Origin: Marinomonas rhizomae
GTDB lineage: Bacteria; Pseudomonadota; Gammaproteobacteria; Pseudomonadales; Marinomonadaceae
Length of the DNA stretch: 64,000 nt
Assembly (NCBI RefSeq): GCF_003315485.1
Contig: NZ_QNSE01000014.1
Span: forward strand, 30,699 to 94,698
Direction of reading: 5' to 3'
Shown piece by piece: positions 47,509 to 56,764 of this stretch. The position numbers and the translations under genes were made by a program. Below the pieces are notes generated by a model that was not told the origin of the DNA, did no database searches, and worked only from the letters and a program-made list of their open reading frames with translations. How positions within the stretch are numbered: position 1 is the stretch's first letter; each line of letters starts with the position of its first letter.

Positions 47509-47583
47509 CGTACCTTTGGTCGATATGACTCAGATACTGTCAAAAGGCAGCATCTATATAGCTCTTTAACAACCAAGGGTACG
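47509..47583 (+). promoter_or_regulatory. Structured nusB leader RNA
   Basis: Outer 12-bp stem CGTACCTTTGGT (47509-47520) with ACCAAGGGTACG (47572-47583), one G-U pair. It encloses an inner hairpin (47532-47555; CTGTC-AAAA-GGCAG extended by AGAT/ATCT) and the boxA-like element directly before the 3' arm. The arrangement suggests a leader in which boxA access and the outer stem compete. Confidence 0.6.
47561..47572 (+). promoter_or_regulatory. boxA-like element in the nusB leader
   Basis: GCTCTTTAACAA is identical to the core of the Escherichia coli rrn leader boxA, the RNA site bound by NusB/S10. Its place in the untranslated leader of nusB itself suggests feedback on nusB expression. Confidence 0.7.
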
Positions 47584-47644
47584 TTCAAACAGACAAAAAA
47601 CGTCAGCCCATAAGGCGGCGTAGTCTGGACAATTGAGGCGAAAA

Positions 47645-48169
47645 ATGAGCGAAGTGGAAACAACAAACGACCAAACACCAGCACCAAAACGTAAGAGCAA
47701 AAAGCCTTCACGTTCGCAATTACGCAGTGCTTCTCGTCGTTTAGCATTACAAGCGGTCTACCAGTGGCAGATGAACCAATCTACAGTGAGTGAGATCGAA
47801 ACTCAATTCGTGATGAACCAAGATCAAGAAATGGATTCTTGTGATAAAGTTTACTTCCGTGAATTGCTGCAAGGCGTTACTGCTAGCGCGAAAAAACTGG
47901 ACGCTTTGTTTGAAGAATTACTAGATCGTCCACTAAGCGAACTGGACCCAATCGAATTGGCCGTGATGCGTATTGGTTCATTTGAATTATCTCAACGTCT
48001 AGATGTGCCATACCGCGTTGCAATCAACGAAAGCGTAGAGCTGGCAAAAGGCTTCGGCGCGACAGAAAGCCATAAATACGTAAACGGTATTCTAGATAAA
48101 CTAGCACAACGCGTGCGCCGCGAAGAAATCGCCGCTCGTCGAGAGGCGAATAAAGAGTCGAATAAGTAA
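47645..48169 (+). CDS. nusB: Transcription antitermination factor NusB
   Basis: 174 residues from the ATG at 47645 (GAGG seven bases upstream; TTG at 47633 rejected). A Lys-rich N-terminal extension (about 25 residues) precedes the helical NusB fold (SRRLALQAVYQWQM, ELDPIELAVMRIGSFEL, VAINESVELAKGFGATES). With S10 it binds boxA in rRNA leaders. It is preceded by its own promoter and a boxA-bearing leader. Confidence 0.95.
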   Translation: MSEVETTNDQTPAPKRKSKKPSRSQLRSASRRLALQAVYQWQMNQSTVSEIETQFVMNQDQEMDSCDKVYFRELLQGVTASAKKLDALFEELLDRPLSELDPIELAVMRIGSFELSQRLDVPYRVAINESVELAKGFGATESHKYVNGILDKLAQRVRREEIAARREANKESNK

Positions 48170-48225
48170 TCGAGAAACGATTATTTAAATATTGTTTAAA
48201 GTATCCTAAATAGACAATTAAAAGC

Positions 48226-48262
48226 GCCCCGTTATTACTTGCTAATAACGGGGCTTTTTTTT
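48226..48262 (+). terminator. Terminator after nusB
   Basis: Perfect 12-bp stem GCCCCGTTATTA/TAATAACGGGGC, loop CTTGC, followed by eight T. Confidence 0.93.
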
Positions 48263-48293
48263 GCATTTTTGCTAGGAAATATTTTGAACAAGG

Positions 48294-49208
48294 TCATGAC
48301 GGGCTGTGAGAAGGCGTTTCTTTTTCCAAATTGATATCTTGTTCGCACCAATGAAGCCATGTTTTGGCTGTGGCGGATGGGCTGGCTGTCCAATGCATTT
48401 CTAATGGGGTAAATAATGGGATATCCAGAGGAATAAAGCAGCATTGCTTGGTTTGTAAGTTACGGACGCAGCCTGGAACTAAAGCGACGGTTTGACTACT
48501 TGCAACCTGCGTTAATAATGCCTGCATGGAGATAGGTTCACTGTGAACTTTAGGTCTTATCTCGTGTTGGTGAAACGCACTAATAATGGTGTCAAATAAA
48601 CTAGATGCTTGATCACGAGCAAAAAGCGTTAATGAATAAGGGGTTAAATCGGTAAGGCGTGCTGTATTTTTTTGCGCTAAAGGGTGGGAGTCGTTTACCA
48701 CGAGGTAAATTGGGTCGTTGCTTAAGTGCTTGTGTCTGATTAAGCCGTCATAACCATAGTCAATGGGGCGTGAAAAACCAATATCTATGCTCCCCTCTAC
48801 AAAAGCATGTAATTGTTGGGCGGCTGTCATTTCAAAAATTTTCACATCTATATTGGGTACGAATTCGTTAAAGCGTCGTAATACCGAAGGCAAAAAATGA
48901 GCACAGGCCGAACTTAAATAACCAATTCGTAAAACTCCCAGCTTCCCTTGAGCAACTAATTGAGCGTCGTTTTTAGCTTGCTCGCAGTGATTCAGAATCG
49001 CTTTCGCATGGGCGAAATAAACCTCACCGGATGCGGTGAGTGCGACATGCCGAGTATTACGTTCAAACAAACTAATACCAAGCTCTTCTTCAAGGGCATT
49101 GATATGTCGACTTATAGCGCTTTGCACCGTGTGTAGGCGAGTTGCTGCAACGGAGAAGCTTTTACAGTTGGCAACTTCTATAAAAGTTTTTAAGTGTTTA
49201 AAATTCAT
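48294..49208 (-). CDS. LysR-family transcriptional regulator
   Basis: 304 residues. N-terminal winged helix (FIEVANCKSFSVAATRLHTV, VQSAISRHINALEEELG in part) and LysR substrate-binding domain. Divergent from an MFS transporter gene 98 bases away, which it probably controls. Confidence 0.9.
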   Translation of the reverse strand: MNFKHLKTFIEVANCKSFSVAATRLHTVQSAISRHINALEEELGISLFERNTRHVALTASGEVYFAHAKAILNHCEQAKNDAQLVAQGKLGVLRIGYLSSACAHFLPSVLRRFNEFVPNIDVKIFEMTAAQQLHAFVEGSIDIGFSRPIDYGYDGLIRHKHLSNDPIYLVVNDSHPLAQKNTARLTDLTPYSLTLFARDQASSLFDTIISAFHQHEIRPKVHSEPISMQALLTQVASSQTVALVPGCVRNLQTKQCCFIPLDIPLFTPLEMHWTASPSATAKTWLHWCEQDINLEKETPSHSPS

Positions 49209-49306
49209 TTATGCTCAAAAAAGATAAATATAGGTTATTTTTATCATTTAACGCATTAGTTCTAACCTTGTAAAGTATCTCTCTTTAATATTTTTAGAGG
49301 CTATTT

Positions 49307-50455
49307 ATGCGGTTGTCCCGTTTAGGCGAGCTTTCATTGCTCTTAGTTGCCATGTTGACCATCATGGTAGGCGCTGCTCTGGCACCAGGGTTACAAAGTG
49401 TTGCAGAAGGGTTAGGCGTCAGTGAATACGCTACTTTTCTTATAACATTACCAGCGTTAGGCGCGATTATCTTTGCCCCTTTTTTTGGTAAATTAATCGA
49501 CCGTATTGGTGCGAGAACCACATTGTTGATTGGCTTATGGGGCTATTTTCTTTTGGGAGCTGGAGGTGCTTACTTGCATGGTCCCTGGCAGGTTGCGATA
49601 GATCGCATCATGCTTGGTGGCTTTGCTGCGGGATTAATGGCTTCTGGCACAGCAGTGATTTCTCAATGGTATCAGGGGACAGCACGACTGAATATGATTG
49701 CTAAGCAAGGCATGGCAATAGAACTTGGTGGTGTTGTTTTTTTGTTTGTTGGTGGGTTACTGAGTGAGTTGAGCTGGCAGGCGCCATTTTTATTGTATGT
49801 AATGGCCTTTTTGTGTGTCGTTCTGACCGTATGCTTTGTTCCCCAGCATCAATCAGTAGATACACAGGAAGTAAATCATGCCGACGTTGCGCCTCCTTCA
49901 TCCTCTATGGGGTGGATTGTATTGTTTACGGTCTTGGCAATGGGCTTGTTTTTTAGTTTTATTATATCCTTACCGAGCTTTCTTGCTGGTTTACAGTACA
50001 GCGAAGCACAAACCGGATATGTTCTATCTTTTATTTCTTTGGTGGCGGTATTTTCTGCGATGACCATGCCTAAAATGGTGGCGCGCTTTAGTGTGAAACA
50101 TACTTTAGGAATGGCCTTTTTAATGTATGCAATTGGACACGTAGTATTCGCATTTAGTAGTGAGAATTGGCACATTGTTACGGCTTCAGTATTTGCTGGA
50201 GCAGGGTTTGGTTTGTCTATTCCATTGCTTAACCATTCAACGGTGGAAGCCAGCAGCAGCGGTAATTTAGGGCGTAACTTATCCTTATTTGCAATGTCCG
50301 TATTTTCAGGGCAATTTGTGACTTCTATTTTGGAATTTCTACCTTTAGCGCACGATAAGGTTTTCTTGGCTTGCTCTGTTCTTGCCGTAGGTTGCAGTGC
50401 CGCCGCCTTCTTGTATTTTTCCATTAGTGCTACTGCGAAAGTGATTCCAAAGTAG
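49307..50455 (+). CDS. MFS transporter
   Basis: 382 residues with about twelve hydrophobic helices. The loop 2-3 motif FFGKLIDRIGARTTLL fits the major facilitator superfamily. Divergent from the LysR gene. An efflux or uptake substrate cannot be named from the sequence. Confidence 0.88.
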   Translation: MRLSRLGELSLLLVAMLTIMVGAALAPGLQSVAEGLGVSEYATFLITLPALGAIIFAPFFGKLIDRIGARTTLLIGLWGYFLLGAGGAYLHGPWQVAIDRIMLGGFAAGLMASGTAVISQWYQGTARLNMIAKQGMAIELGGVVFLFVGGLLSELSWQAPFLLYVMAFLCVVLTVCFVPQHQSVDTQEVNHADVAPPSSSMGWIVLFTVLAMGLFFSFIISLPSFLAGLQYSEAQTGYVLSFISLVAVFSAMTMPKMVARFSVKHTLGMAFLMYAIGHVVFAFSSENWHIVTASVFAGAGFGLSIPLLNHSTVEASSSGNLGRNLSLFAMSVFSGQFVTSILEFLPLAHDKVFLACSVLAVGCSAAAFLYFSISATAKVIPK

Positions 50456-50636
50456 TGATGACGTTTATAGTCAATTTTGTGGTGGAAGTGGTTGATTGAG
50501 TAAGGAGGTATTAGAGTAGAGTAAGGGCAAATGGAACCATCTAGATTGGCAGATTCAGCTAAGTGCTTGGGTTGCTCGATTGTTCTTGGGAGAGGCTTAA
50601 TAAATGGCCTGTCAGCTTAATATGTGAGGATGGTTG

Positions 50637-51926
50637 ATGATTCAAGTGCTTACGAAAGTTTGGGCTTTGTTGCTTGGCATAGTGCTTATTATGTTGGGCA
50701 ATGGCATGCATTTTACTCTAATCGGTCTTCGAGGTGGGATTGAGGGTTTTTCTTCAGCTGAGTTGGCAATTATTACCTCGGGTTATTATGTTGGCTTTTT
50801 GTCCGGTGCTCGGTTTACGCCCCTATTGATTCGTCGTGTTGGTCATGTGAGAGTGTTTGCTGCGTTAGGTAGCTTTATGTCAGCCGGTCTAATTTCCTTT
50901 CCATTATTGACTGACCCTTGGGCTTGGACAGTAATACGTTTATTGTTGGGCTTTTGTATGTCTGGGATTTATGTTGCTGCAGAAAGTTGGTTGAATGATT
51001 CTGCAACCAATGACACCCGTGGAAAAGTTTTATCTGCCTACATGATTGCTCAGACACTTGGTATTATCGGCGCCCAGGGCTTGCTGATGTTGGGTGATGC
51101 CAGTACTTCAGTACTATTTATTTGTGCTTCTATTTTAGTTTCTATTTCTTTTGCTCCTATTTTGTTGTCTGCCGCAGCGGTACCTGCTGTAGAAGTGACA
51201 AGGCCAATGCCACTTAAAGTGTTGCTGAAAGAGTCTCCTTTGGGCACTGTCGGCATCTTTTTATTAGGATGTGTTTACGCCACTCAGTCCGGTATGGGGG
51301 CTGTATTTGCCAGTCAAATAGGCCTTTCAGCGAACAGTATTGCTCTATTTGTTGCCATGTTATTTGCCGGTGCTTTGGTTATGCAGTATCCAATTGGCTG
51401 GATGTCAGACAGAGTCAGTCGAGGCAAATTAATCTTTTGGGCTTCTTGTATTGGCGGTGCTTCTTGTGGATTTGGTTGGGTGAGCCATAGTGCTTTTTGG
51501 CCTTTAATGGTGTCCGCTTTTTTTGCCGGTGGTGTGACCACGCCTTTATATGCTTTGTTTCTTGCTTATACTAATGATTCTCTTTCAGCGAGTGATATGC
51601 CTGCAGCGTCAGGAGGTCTTGTTTTTACCTTTGGCTTAGGGGCGATTTCAGGCCCGTTATTGAGTGGTTGGTTTATGCAAACACTTGGCGCGGGCGCTTT
51701 TTGGCTGGTACTTGGCGTGACGTTTTTAGGAATTGCGGCCTTCGCTCTGTACAGTATGTCTCTGCAGGGAGGGCAGGTGCCGGTGGAAGAAACGGATAGC
51801 TACCTTGGCGTTTTACCAACCACGTCTGCCGTTGCGGTGGAAGCTGCGGGCGAATGGGCTATCGATCATGCCGAGCACCAAGCCGATTTGGATGCCGAAC
51901 AAGAGTATAAGGATAAAGAACCCTAG
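50637..51926 (+). CDS. MFS transporter, YcaD-like
   Basis: 429 residues from the ATG at 50637 (GAGGA about eight bases upstream). About twelve helices; the start with LGNGMHFTLIGLRGG and SGYYVGFLSGARFTPLLIRR, and WLNDSATNDTRGKVLSAY, resemble the YcaD subfamily. A hydrophilic acidic tail (last 35 residues) is added. Function unknown. Confidence 0.85.
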   Translation: MIQVLTKVWALLLGIVLIMLGNGMHFTLIGLRGGIEGFSSAELAIITSGYYVGFLSGARFTPLLIRRVGHVRVFAALGSFMSAGLISFPLLTDPWAWTVIRLLLGFCMSGIYVAAESWLNDSATNDTRGKVLSAYMIAQTLGIIGAQGLLMLGDASTSVLFICASILVSISFAPILLSAAAVPAVEVTRPMPLKVLLKESPLGTVGIFLLGCVYATQSGMGAVFASQIGLSANSIALFVAMLFAGALVMQYPIGWMSDRVSRGKLIFWASCIGGASCGFGWVSHSAFWPLMVSAFFAGGVTTPLYALFLAYTNDSLSASDMPAASGGLVFTFGLGAISGPLLSGWFMQTLGAGAFWLVLGVTFLGIAAFALYSMSLQGGQVPVEETDSYLGVLPTTSAVAVEAAGEWAIDHAEHQADLDAEQEYKDKEP

Positions 51927-52045
51927 CAGAGCATGAAGAAAAGCTCTTATAATTCTTTATATGGATGGCTGCTTTATAGGGAACCCGTTATTATGCGTGG
52001 TAATAAGGCGACTATGTAAGCTTGCCCTACAATTTTAGGATCATA

Positions 52046-52333
52046 ATGAAAAAGAACTTTGTTTTATCTCACCCCAAAAAACCATACCAGCGTCTCATTG
52101 AAGAAGCGAAAAACGAAGTTAAGCAATACATTAAAGCAGAGCGTAATAAAGCCTTGCCAGAAGGGGCTGATTTCTGGGGATTTAACTGTAAGTTTGGTCA
52201 AGGTGCAGACAAGGCGAGAGCGATTCACGAAGGTGATATCAATACCAATATTAGTTCTGCGCAAAGTCAGCATTGGAAGTCTTTTTACCTAGAAGTTATT
52301 CCAACACCTAAGACTCGCGCCAAGCGCTCGTAG
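52046..52333 (+). CDS. DUF6172 protein
   Basis: 95 residues from the ATG at 52046 (AGGA seven bases upstream). A basic small protein with the conserved stretch ERNKALPEGADFWGFNCKFG typical of DUF6172 as I recall it. Function unknown. Followed by a strong stem-loop. Confidence 0.82.
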   Translation: MKKNFVLSHPKKPYQRLIEEAKNEVKQYIKAERNKALPEGADFWGFNCKFGQGADKARAIHEGDINTNISSAQSQHWKSFYLEVIPTPKTRAKRS

Positions 52334-52374
52334 GTCGAGTAGTAAGGCGAGTTCAGTCGACGGTTTATATAATA

Positions 52375-52415
52375 AACAAGGCAGATCTGCGTTAAGCAGT
52401 CTGCCTTGTTTTGCT
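52375..52415 (+). terminator. Terminator after the DUF6172 gene
   Basis: Interrupted stem: AACAAGGCAGA pairs with TCTGCCTTGTT (11 bp) and CTGC with GCAG around a GTTAA loop, with one bulged T; TTTTGC follows. Confidence 0.75.
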
Positions 52416-52525
52416 TCTGACATCCTGTTGACAATACGGTATCCTCTTGGTCATTAAACGGGCTTGTCTTGATCGCTAGGCGAATGTCTTGATTGAGCCA
52501 TTAATTAGGATAAAAGGACCTTCTG

Positions 52526-53476
52526 TTGAAAGAATTCGAGTTGATACAAAATATCTTTCAAGCGTCTGTGATGGCTAGTACACAGGGGCGCGGAGATCTT
52601 TTGTTGGGCATCGGTGATGATTGTGCCCAAGTGCAAGTGCCGCAAGGCCAGAGTCTAGTGTTCTCCATGGACACCTTGGTCGAGGGGCGACATTTTCCTT
52701 TCGATGCAGATCCTGTCGATATTGGTTACCGTGCTGTGGCAAGTTGCGTCAGCGATTTAGCCGCGATGGGGGCGAAGCCTGCCTTTTTTACCTTGGGACT
52801 GACGATTCCGGAGTCCGATCCTCAATGGTTAGCAGGTTTGGCGCAAGGCATGGCAGAACTGGCTGAGCCAATAGGCTTGGCTTTGGTTGGTGGTGATACC
52901 ACGAAAGGGCCACTGACGATTACGTTACAAGTGCATGGTTATGTAGAAGCTGACATGGCGGTAAAACGCAGTGGTGCAAAAGTCGGTGATGATATTTATG
53001 TTACAGGTTTGTTAGGCGATGCGGCGGCGGCTGTGCCGATTGTGACGGGTGAGTTGCAAGTATCAAGTGAGCGCTTTGATTGTTTCTACGATCGTTATTG
53101 GCGACCACAGCCAAGACTGATTGCAGGCATGGCACTAAAGCGCGTGGTTCATGCCATGATGGATATTTCTGATGGTCTTGCTCAAGATATCCAGCATATA
53201 CTTAAAGCCTCTGGTGTCGGAGCGAATATCGATGCGAGTCGCGTGCCGATTTCCGCAGAGTTACAACGATGGCAGCCAGAATCTGCGCTGATATTAGCGT
53301 TAACCGGCGGTGATGATTACGAGTTATGCTTTACCGCATCGAAAGAACAAGCTGCCGAAATCGCCTTGATTACTCAAACGTTAAGCTTACCTTGTAGCAA
53401 GGTGGGTGAAATTGTCGCGGAAGGTTTTAGTATTCAGGGGTATGATGGCGAGCTAACAGGCTGGCAACATTTTTAG
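52526..53476 (+). CDS. thiL: Thiamine-monophosphate kinase
   Basis: 316 residues. Family motifs GIGDDCAQV, SMDTLVEGRHF, LVGGDTTKGP and MDISDGLAQD. It phosphorylates thiamine monophosphate to the diphosphate cofactor using ATP. The start is TTG with AAAGGA seven bases upstream. It precedes pgpA as in many gammaproteobacteria, but nusB is here 4 kb away. Confidence 0.95.
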   Translation: MKEFELIQNIFQASVMASTQGRGDLLLGIGDDCAQVQVPQGQSLVFSMDTLVEGRHFPFDADPVDIGYRAVASCVSDLAAMGAKPAFFTLGLTIPESDPQWLAGLAQGMAELAEPIGLALVGGDTTKGPLTITLQVHGYVEADMAVKRSGAKVGDDIYVTGLLGDAAAAVPIVTGELQVSSERFDCFYDRYWRPQPRLIAGMALKRVVHAMMDISDGLAQDIQHILKASGVGANIDASRVPISAELQRWQPESALILALTGGDDYELCFTASKEQAAEIALITQTLSLPCSKVGEIVAEGFSIQGYDGELTGWQHF

Positions 53477-53536
53477 GGGTGACTATTACGCCCGTAAAGA
53501 ATCTTTAGTTTTTAATTTAAATAGGTAAATGGCTTC

Positions 53537-54019
53537 ATGGTGAATTCAGCCCCGGCGTCGGTATGGCGTAATCCGATACATTTCTTGGCGTTTGGCCTTG
53601 GTTCTGGTGCTGCGCCAAAAGCGCCCGGAACTTTTGGTACTTTGGCCGCGGTGCCTTTGTTTATTTGGTTTCTGCAAGATTTAACCGCAACGGCGTATTT
53701 TATTGTACTGGTGGTGACGTCGTTGGTAGGGATCTATCTTTGCGGAAAAACCTCGAAAGATATGGGAGTGCACGATCATGCTGGTATTGTTTGGGACGAG
53801 TTTGTTGGCTTCTGGATTACCATGTGGCTAGCGCCAGCGGGATGGTTCTATATCGTGCTGGGTTTTGTGTTATTTCGCCTATTCGATATATTGAAACCTT
53901 GGCCAATTTCTTGGGTCGATAAAAACGTACATGGTGGCTTTGGTATTATGTTGGACGATATTTTGGCCGGTATTATGTCTTTTGTTGTTCTACAGGCTTT
54001 GGTGAAGTTTGTTTTTTAA
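53537..54019 (+). CDS. pgpA: Phosphatidylglycerophosphatase A
   Basis: 160 residues, full length, with three to four membrane helices. Motifs FGLGSGAAPKAPGTFGTL and VWDEFVGFWI are typical of PgpA. It dephosphorylates phosphatidylglycerol phosphate in phospholipid synthesis. Follows thiL by 60 bases. Confidence 0.94.
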   Translation: MVNSAPASVWRNPIHFLAFGLGSGAAPKAPGTFGTLAAVPLFIWFLQDLTATAYFIVLVVTSLVGIYLCGKTSKDMGVHDHAGIVWDEFVGFWITMWLAPAGWFYIVLGFVLFRLFDILKPWPISWVDKNVHGGFGIMLDDILAGIMSFVVLQALVKFVF

Positions 54020-54105
54020 GCGTTTTTTGCCTGCTTGTTTTATCGCTATGACAAACGGTTCATTGTAATGAGTTTGTCATAGCGCATTGATGTTAATTGC
54101 TTGTA

Positions 54106-54999
54106 CTAAGAACGTTGTTTTTGTGCCGTTTCCAGCACCCATTTTTTAAATATTTCTGCATTTGGGTGAAGAAATTGTGGGGCTGTATGGGTTAAGAAAA
54201 ACGCTTCTGAGGTTTCTAATTTATCTTCAAACGGGGCAATCAAACAGCCTTCTTCCAACATACCGGAAACCAATGAGGTGCGACCGAGTGCAAAACCTTG
54301 TCCCAGTTTTGCCATTTCAAGAGCGGATATTAAGGTATCGAATTGAATTCCATGGCCCTTGTCATGGTAGTCGGTACTGGTTTGGTTGAGCCAATAGCCC
54401 CAGCCTTCTTCATAACCTAATACGTGCAGTAACCTGTGCTCTGATAGCAAGTCTTTTTCAAGTGGCAGTGGATGATCTTTGATAAGGTCAGGACTGCAGA
54501 CAGGAAAGAGCTCATCCCATGTCAGTCTTTCGGCTTTCACATCGGACCATATACCTCGACCGTAGCGAATGTCCAAATCCGTGTCTTTTTCTTTTTCTTC
54601 TTTCCAAATATTGCTGGTAAAGCGTACTCGGATGTCTGGGTATTGTTCGTAAAAAAGTGGCAGCTTTGGGGCCAACCATGTAGTAAAGAAGACCAAGCTG
54701 ACACGAATGGTCACTTGTCGACTCTGGCCTTGGCCAAATAATTCATCTGTGACGGCAGCCAGTCTGCCAATCGAGTCATGTATGGCGGGCATGTAGGCTA
54801 AGCCAGCATCGGTTAAGGCGAGACCTCGTGGCAGTCGTTTAAACAGGGTCGTACCCAGTTGCGATTCAAGACTTTTGACTTGCTGGCTAATGGCCGCTTG
54901 GGTGAGATTGAGTTCATTGGCCGCTTGAGTGAAATTTAGGTGGCGCGCAGAGGCTTCAAATGAACGTAACCAATTGAGTGGAGGCAGTCTTTTTTTCAT
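54106..54999 (-). CDS. dddR: LysR-family (GcvA-like) regulator DddR
   Basis: 297 residues. Helix-turn-helix of the GcvA type (LNFTQAANELNLTQAAISQQ) and a LysR ligand domain. Its place at the end of dddT-dddB-dddC matches DddR of Marinomonas, a LysR regulator that activates dddD when DMSP is metabolised. A terminator-like hairpin at 55137-55166 separates it from dddC, so it may have its own promoter. Confidence 0.87.
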   Translation of the reverse strand: MKKRLPPLNWLRSFEASARHLNFTQAANELNLTQAAISQQVKSLESQLGTTLFKRLPRGLALTDAGLAYMPAIHDSIGRLAAVTDELFGQGQSRQVTIRVSLVFFTTWLAPKLPLFYEQYPDIRVRFTSNIWKEEKEKDTDLDIRYGRGIWSDVKAERLTWDELFPVCSPDLIKDHPLPLEKDLLSEHRLLHVLGYEEGWGYWLNQTSTDYHDKGHGIQFDTLISALEMAKLGQGFALGRTSLVSGMLEEGCLIAPFEDKLETSEAFFLTHTAPQFLHPNAEIFKKWVLETAQKQRS

Positions 55000-55136
55000 G
55001 TTCGTAATCTCAACATATATTTCAATGTTAGCTATTAATTGATGCCAAAACTTCCTATTTCAGTAACCCTAAACGGAAATAGAACTTAATAGACTTTTAG
55101 ATGACCATTTTTATATTTATTTTCATATAAAACAAA

Positions 55137-55166
55137 GCCATAGCTCTTATTCATTAGAGCTATGGC
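55137..55166 (-). terminator. Terminator between dddC and dddR
   Basis: Perfect 11-bp stem GCCATAGCTCT/AGAGCTATGGC with an 8-base loop, about 45 bases after the dddC stop. On the minus strand TTTGTTTTAT follows, so the dddTBC transcript may end or be attenuated here. Confidence 0.7.
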
Positions 55167-55208
55167 GATGAGAAGATAACACTTTTGCTGTCCTTAGCGT
55201 TCGTTTTT

Positions 55209-56705
55209 TTACTTCATGGTAGGCATTGAGAATTCAACGCCTTCACGAACACCAGCTGAAGGCCAACGTTGTGTCACGGTTTTACGCTTGGTGTAGAAAC
55301 GTACCGCATCTGGACCATAAGCATGAAGGTCGCCAAACAATGAACGTTTCCAACCGCCAAAGCTGTGGTACGCCACTGGCACAGGCAATGGAACATTGAT
55401 GCCAACCATGCCCACTTGAATGTTGTCAGAGAAGTAACGTGCCGCTTCTCCATCACGAGTAAAGATACAGGTGCCATTACCGTATTCGTGGGCATCGATA
55501 AGATCCATCGCCTCTTGCATGGTGCCGACTCGTACCACTTGTAGTACTGGGCCAAAGATTTCTTCTTTGTAGCTGACCATGTCTGAGCTCACGTTATCAA
55601 TGAGCGTGGCACCAACAAAGAAGCCGTTTTCATAACCGGCGACCTTGGTTTGTCGGCCATCAACGACAATCTTAGAGCCTTGCTGTTCTGCACTATTAAT
55701 ATAGCCGATGACTTTCTCTTGATGAGCTTTGGTGATCACAGGGCCAAAATCGTTTGTGGCATCAGAGTAGGCACCGACGTTGAGGTTTTTCATGGCTTCT
55801 TGCATTTTTGATATTAGCGCATCTCCGGCTGCATCGCCTACAGCAACCGCCACAGACAGAGCCATGCATCGTTCGCCAGAGGAACCAAAGGCCGCCCCGA
55901 CTAGCTGATTTACGGCATTATCCATGTCTGCATCCGGCATAACAATGGCGTGGTTTTTCGCACCACCTAGTGCTTGGCAGCGTTTGCCATTGGCATTGGC
56001 GGTGGTATAGATGTATTCCGCAATCGGTGTGGAACCAACAAAGCTCACCGCCTTGATATGATCATCATGCAGTAAAGTGTCAACGGCTTCTTTATCACCG
56101 TTAATCACACTCATGACACCGTCTGGCAGACCGGCTTCTTTTAACAACTGAGCGATGAAAAGCGTTGAGCTTGGGTCACGTTCGGATGGCTTAAGGATGA
56201 AGCAGTTACCGCAAACCAAGGCCATAGGGAACATCCACAACGGTACCATGGCTGGGAAGTTAAATGGCGTGATGCCAGCCACCACACCCAGTGGTTGAAA
56301 CTCGCTCCAAGAATCGATGTTTGGACCAACGTTCTTACTGTGTTCGCCCTTTAACAGTTCAGGAGCGCCACAAGCGTATTCAACGTTTTCAATACCACGT
56401 TGCAACTCACCTGCTGCATCATGACTGATCTTGCCATGCTCTTCGCCGATCATGGCGCAAATTTTATCTGCATGTTCTTCTAGTAAGGTCTTGAACTTAA
56501 ACATGATGCGAGCACGTTTTATCGCAGGGGTATTACGCCAAGCTGGGAAGGCGGCCTGAGCGGCTGCAATGGCGCTCTCTACTGTACTTTTAGAGGCAAG
56601 ATCTACTTGCTTGCTGACTTCACCAGTAGATGGGTTGTAAACGTCTTGTTGACGAGTGCCTTCGACGATGACTTCGCCATTAATCAGTTGTCCAATGGTA
56701 TTCAT
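55209..56705 (-). CDS. dddC: Malonate semialdehyde dehydrogenase DddC (CoA-acylating)
   Basis: 498 residues, full length for the MmsA family. Motifs AGITPFNFPAMVP, FVGSTPIAEYIY and catalytic Cys280 in GERCMAL. In DMSP degradation it converts the malonate semialdehyde made by DddB to acetyl-CoA and CO2. It is a paralogue of iolA at 2.8 kb. Follows dddB by 59 bases. Confidence 0.93.
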   Translation of the reverse strand: MNTIGQLINGEVIVEGTRQQDVYNPSTGEVSKQVDLASKSTVESAIAAAQAAFPAWRNTPAIKRARIMFKFKTLLEEHADKICAMIGEEHGKISHDAAGELQRGIENVEYACGAPELLKGEHSKNVGPNIDSWSEFQPLGVVAGITPFNFPAMVPLWMFPMALVCGNCFILKPSERDPSSTLFIAQLLKEAGLPDGVMSVINGDKEAVDTLLHDDHIKAVSFVGSTPIAEYIYTTANANGKRCQALGGAKNHAIVMPDADMDNAVNQLVGAAFGSSGERCMALSVAVAVGDAAGDALISKMQEAMKNLNVGAYSDATNDFGPVITKAHQEKVIGYINSAEQQGSKIVVDGRQTKVAGYENGFFVGATLIDNVSSDMVSYKEEIFGPVLQVVRVGTMQEAMDLIDAHEYGNGTCIFTRDGEAARYFSDNIQVGMVGINVPLPVPVAYHSFGGWKRSLFGDLHAYGPDAVRFYTKRKTVTQRWPSAGVREGVEFSMPTMK

Positions 56706-56764
56706 TTATGTTTCCTCAAAAATTATCTGAGCCGTAGAAAGGGCTCTCTATGTTTAAATCGAAT

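Noticed and set aside
47368..47644. FMN riboswitch between ribD and nusB
   Set aside because: The conserved RFN sequence blocks are absent; the region instead holds a terminator, a promoter and a boxA-like leader.
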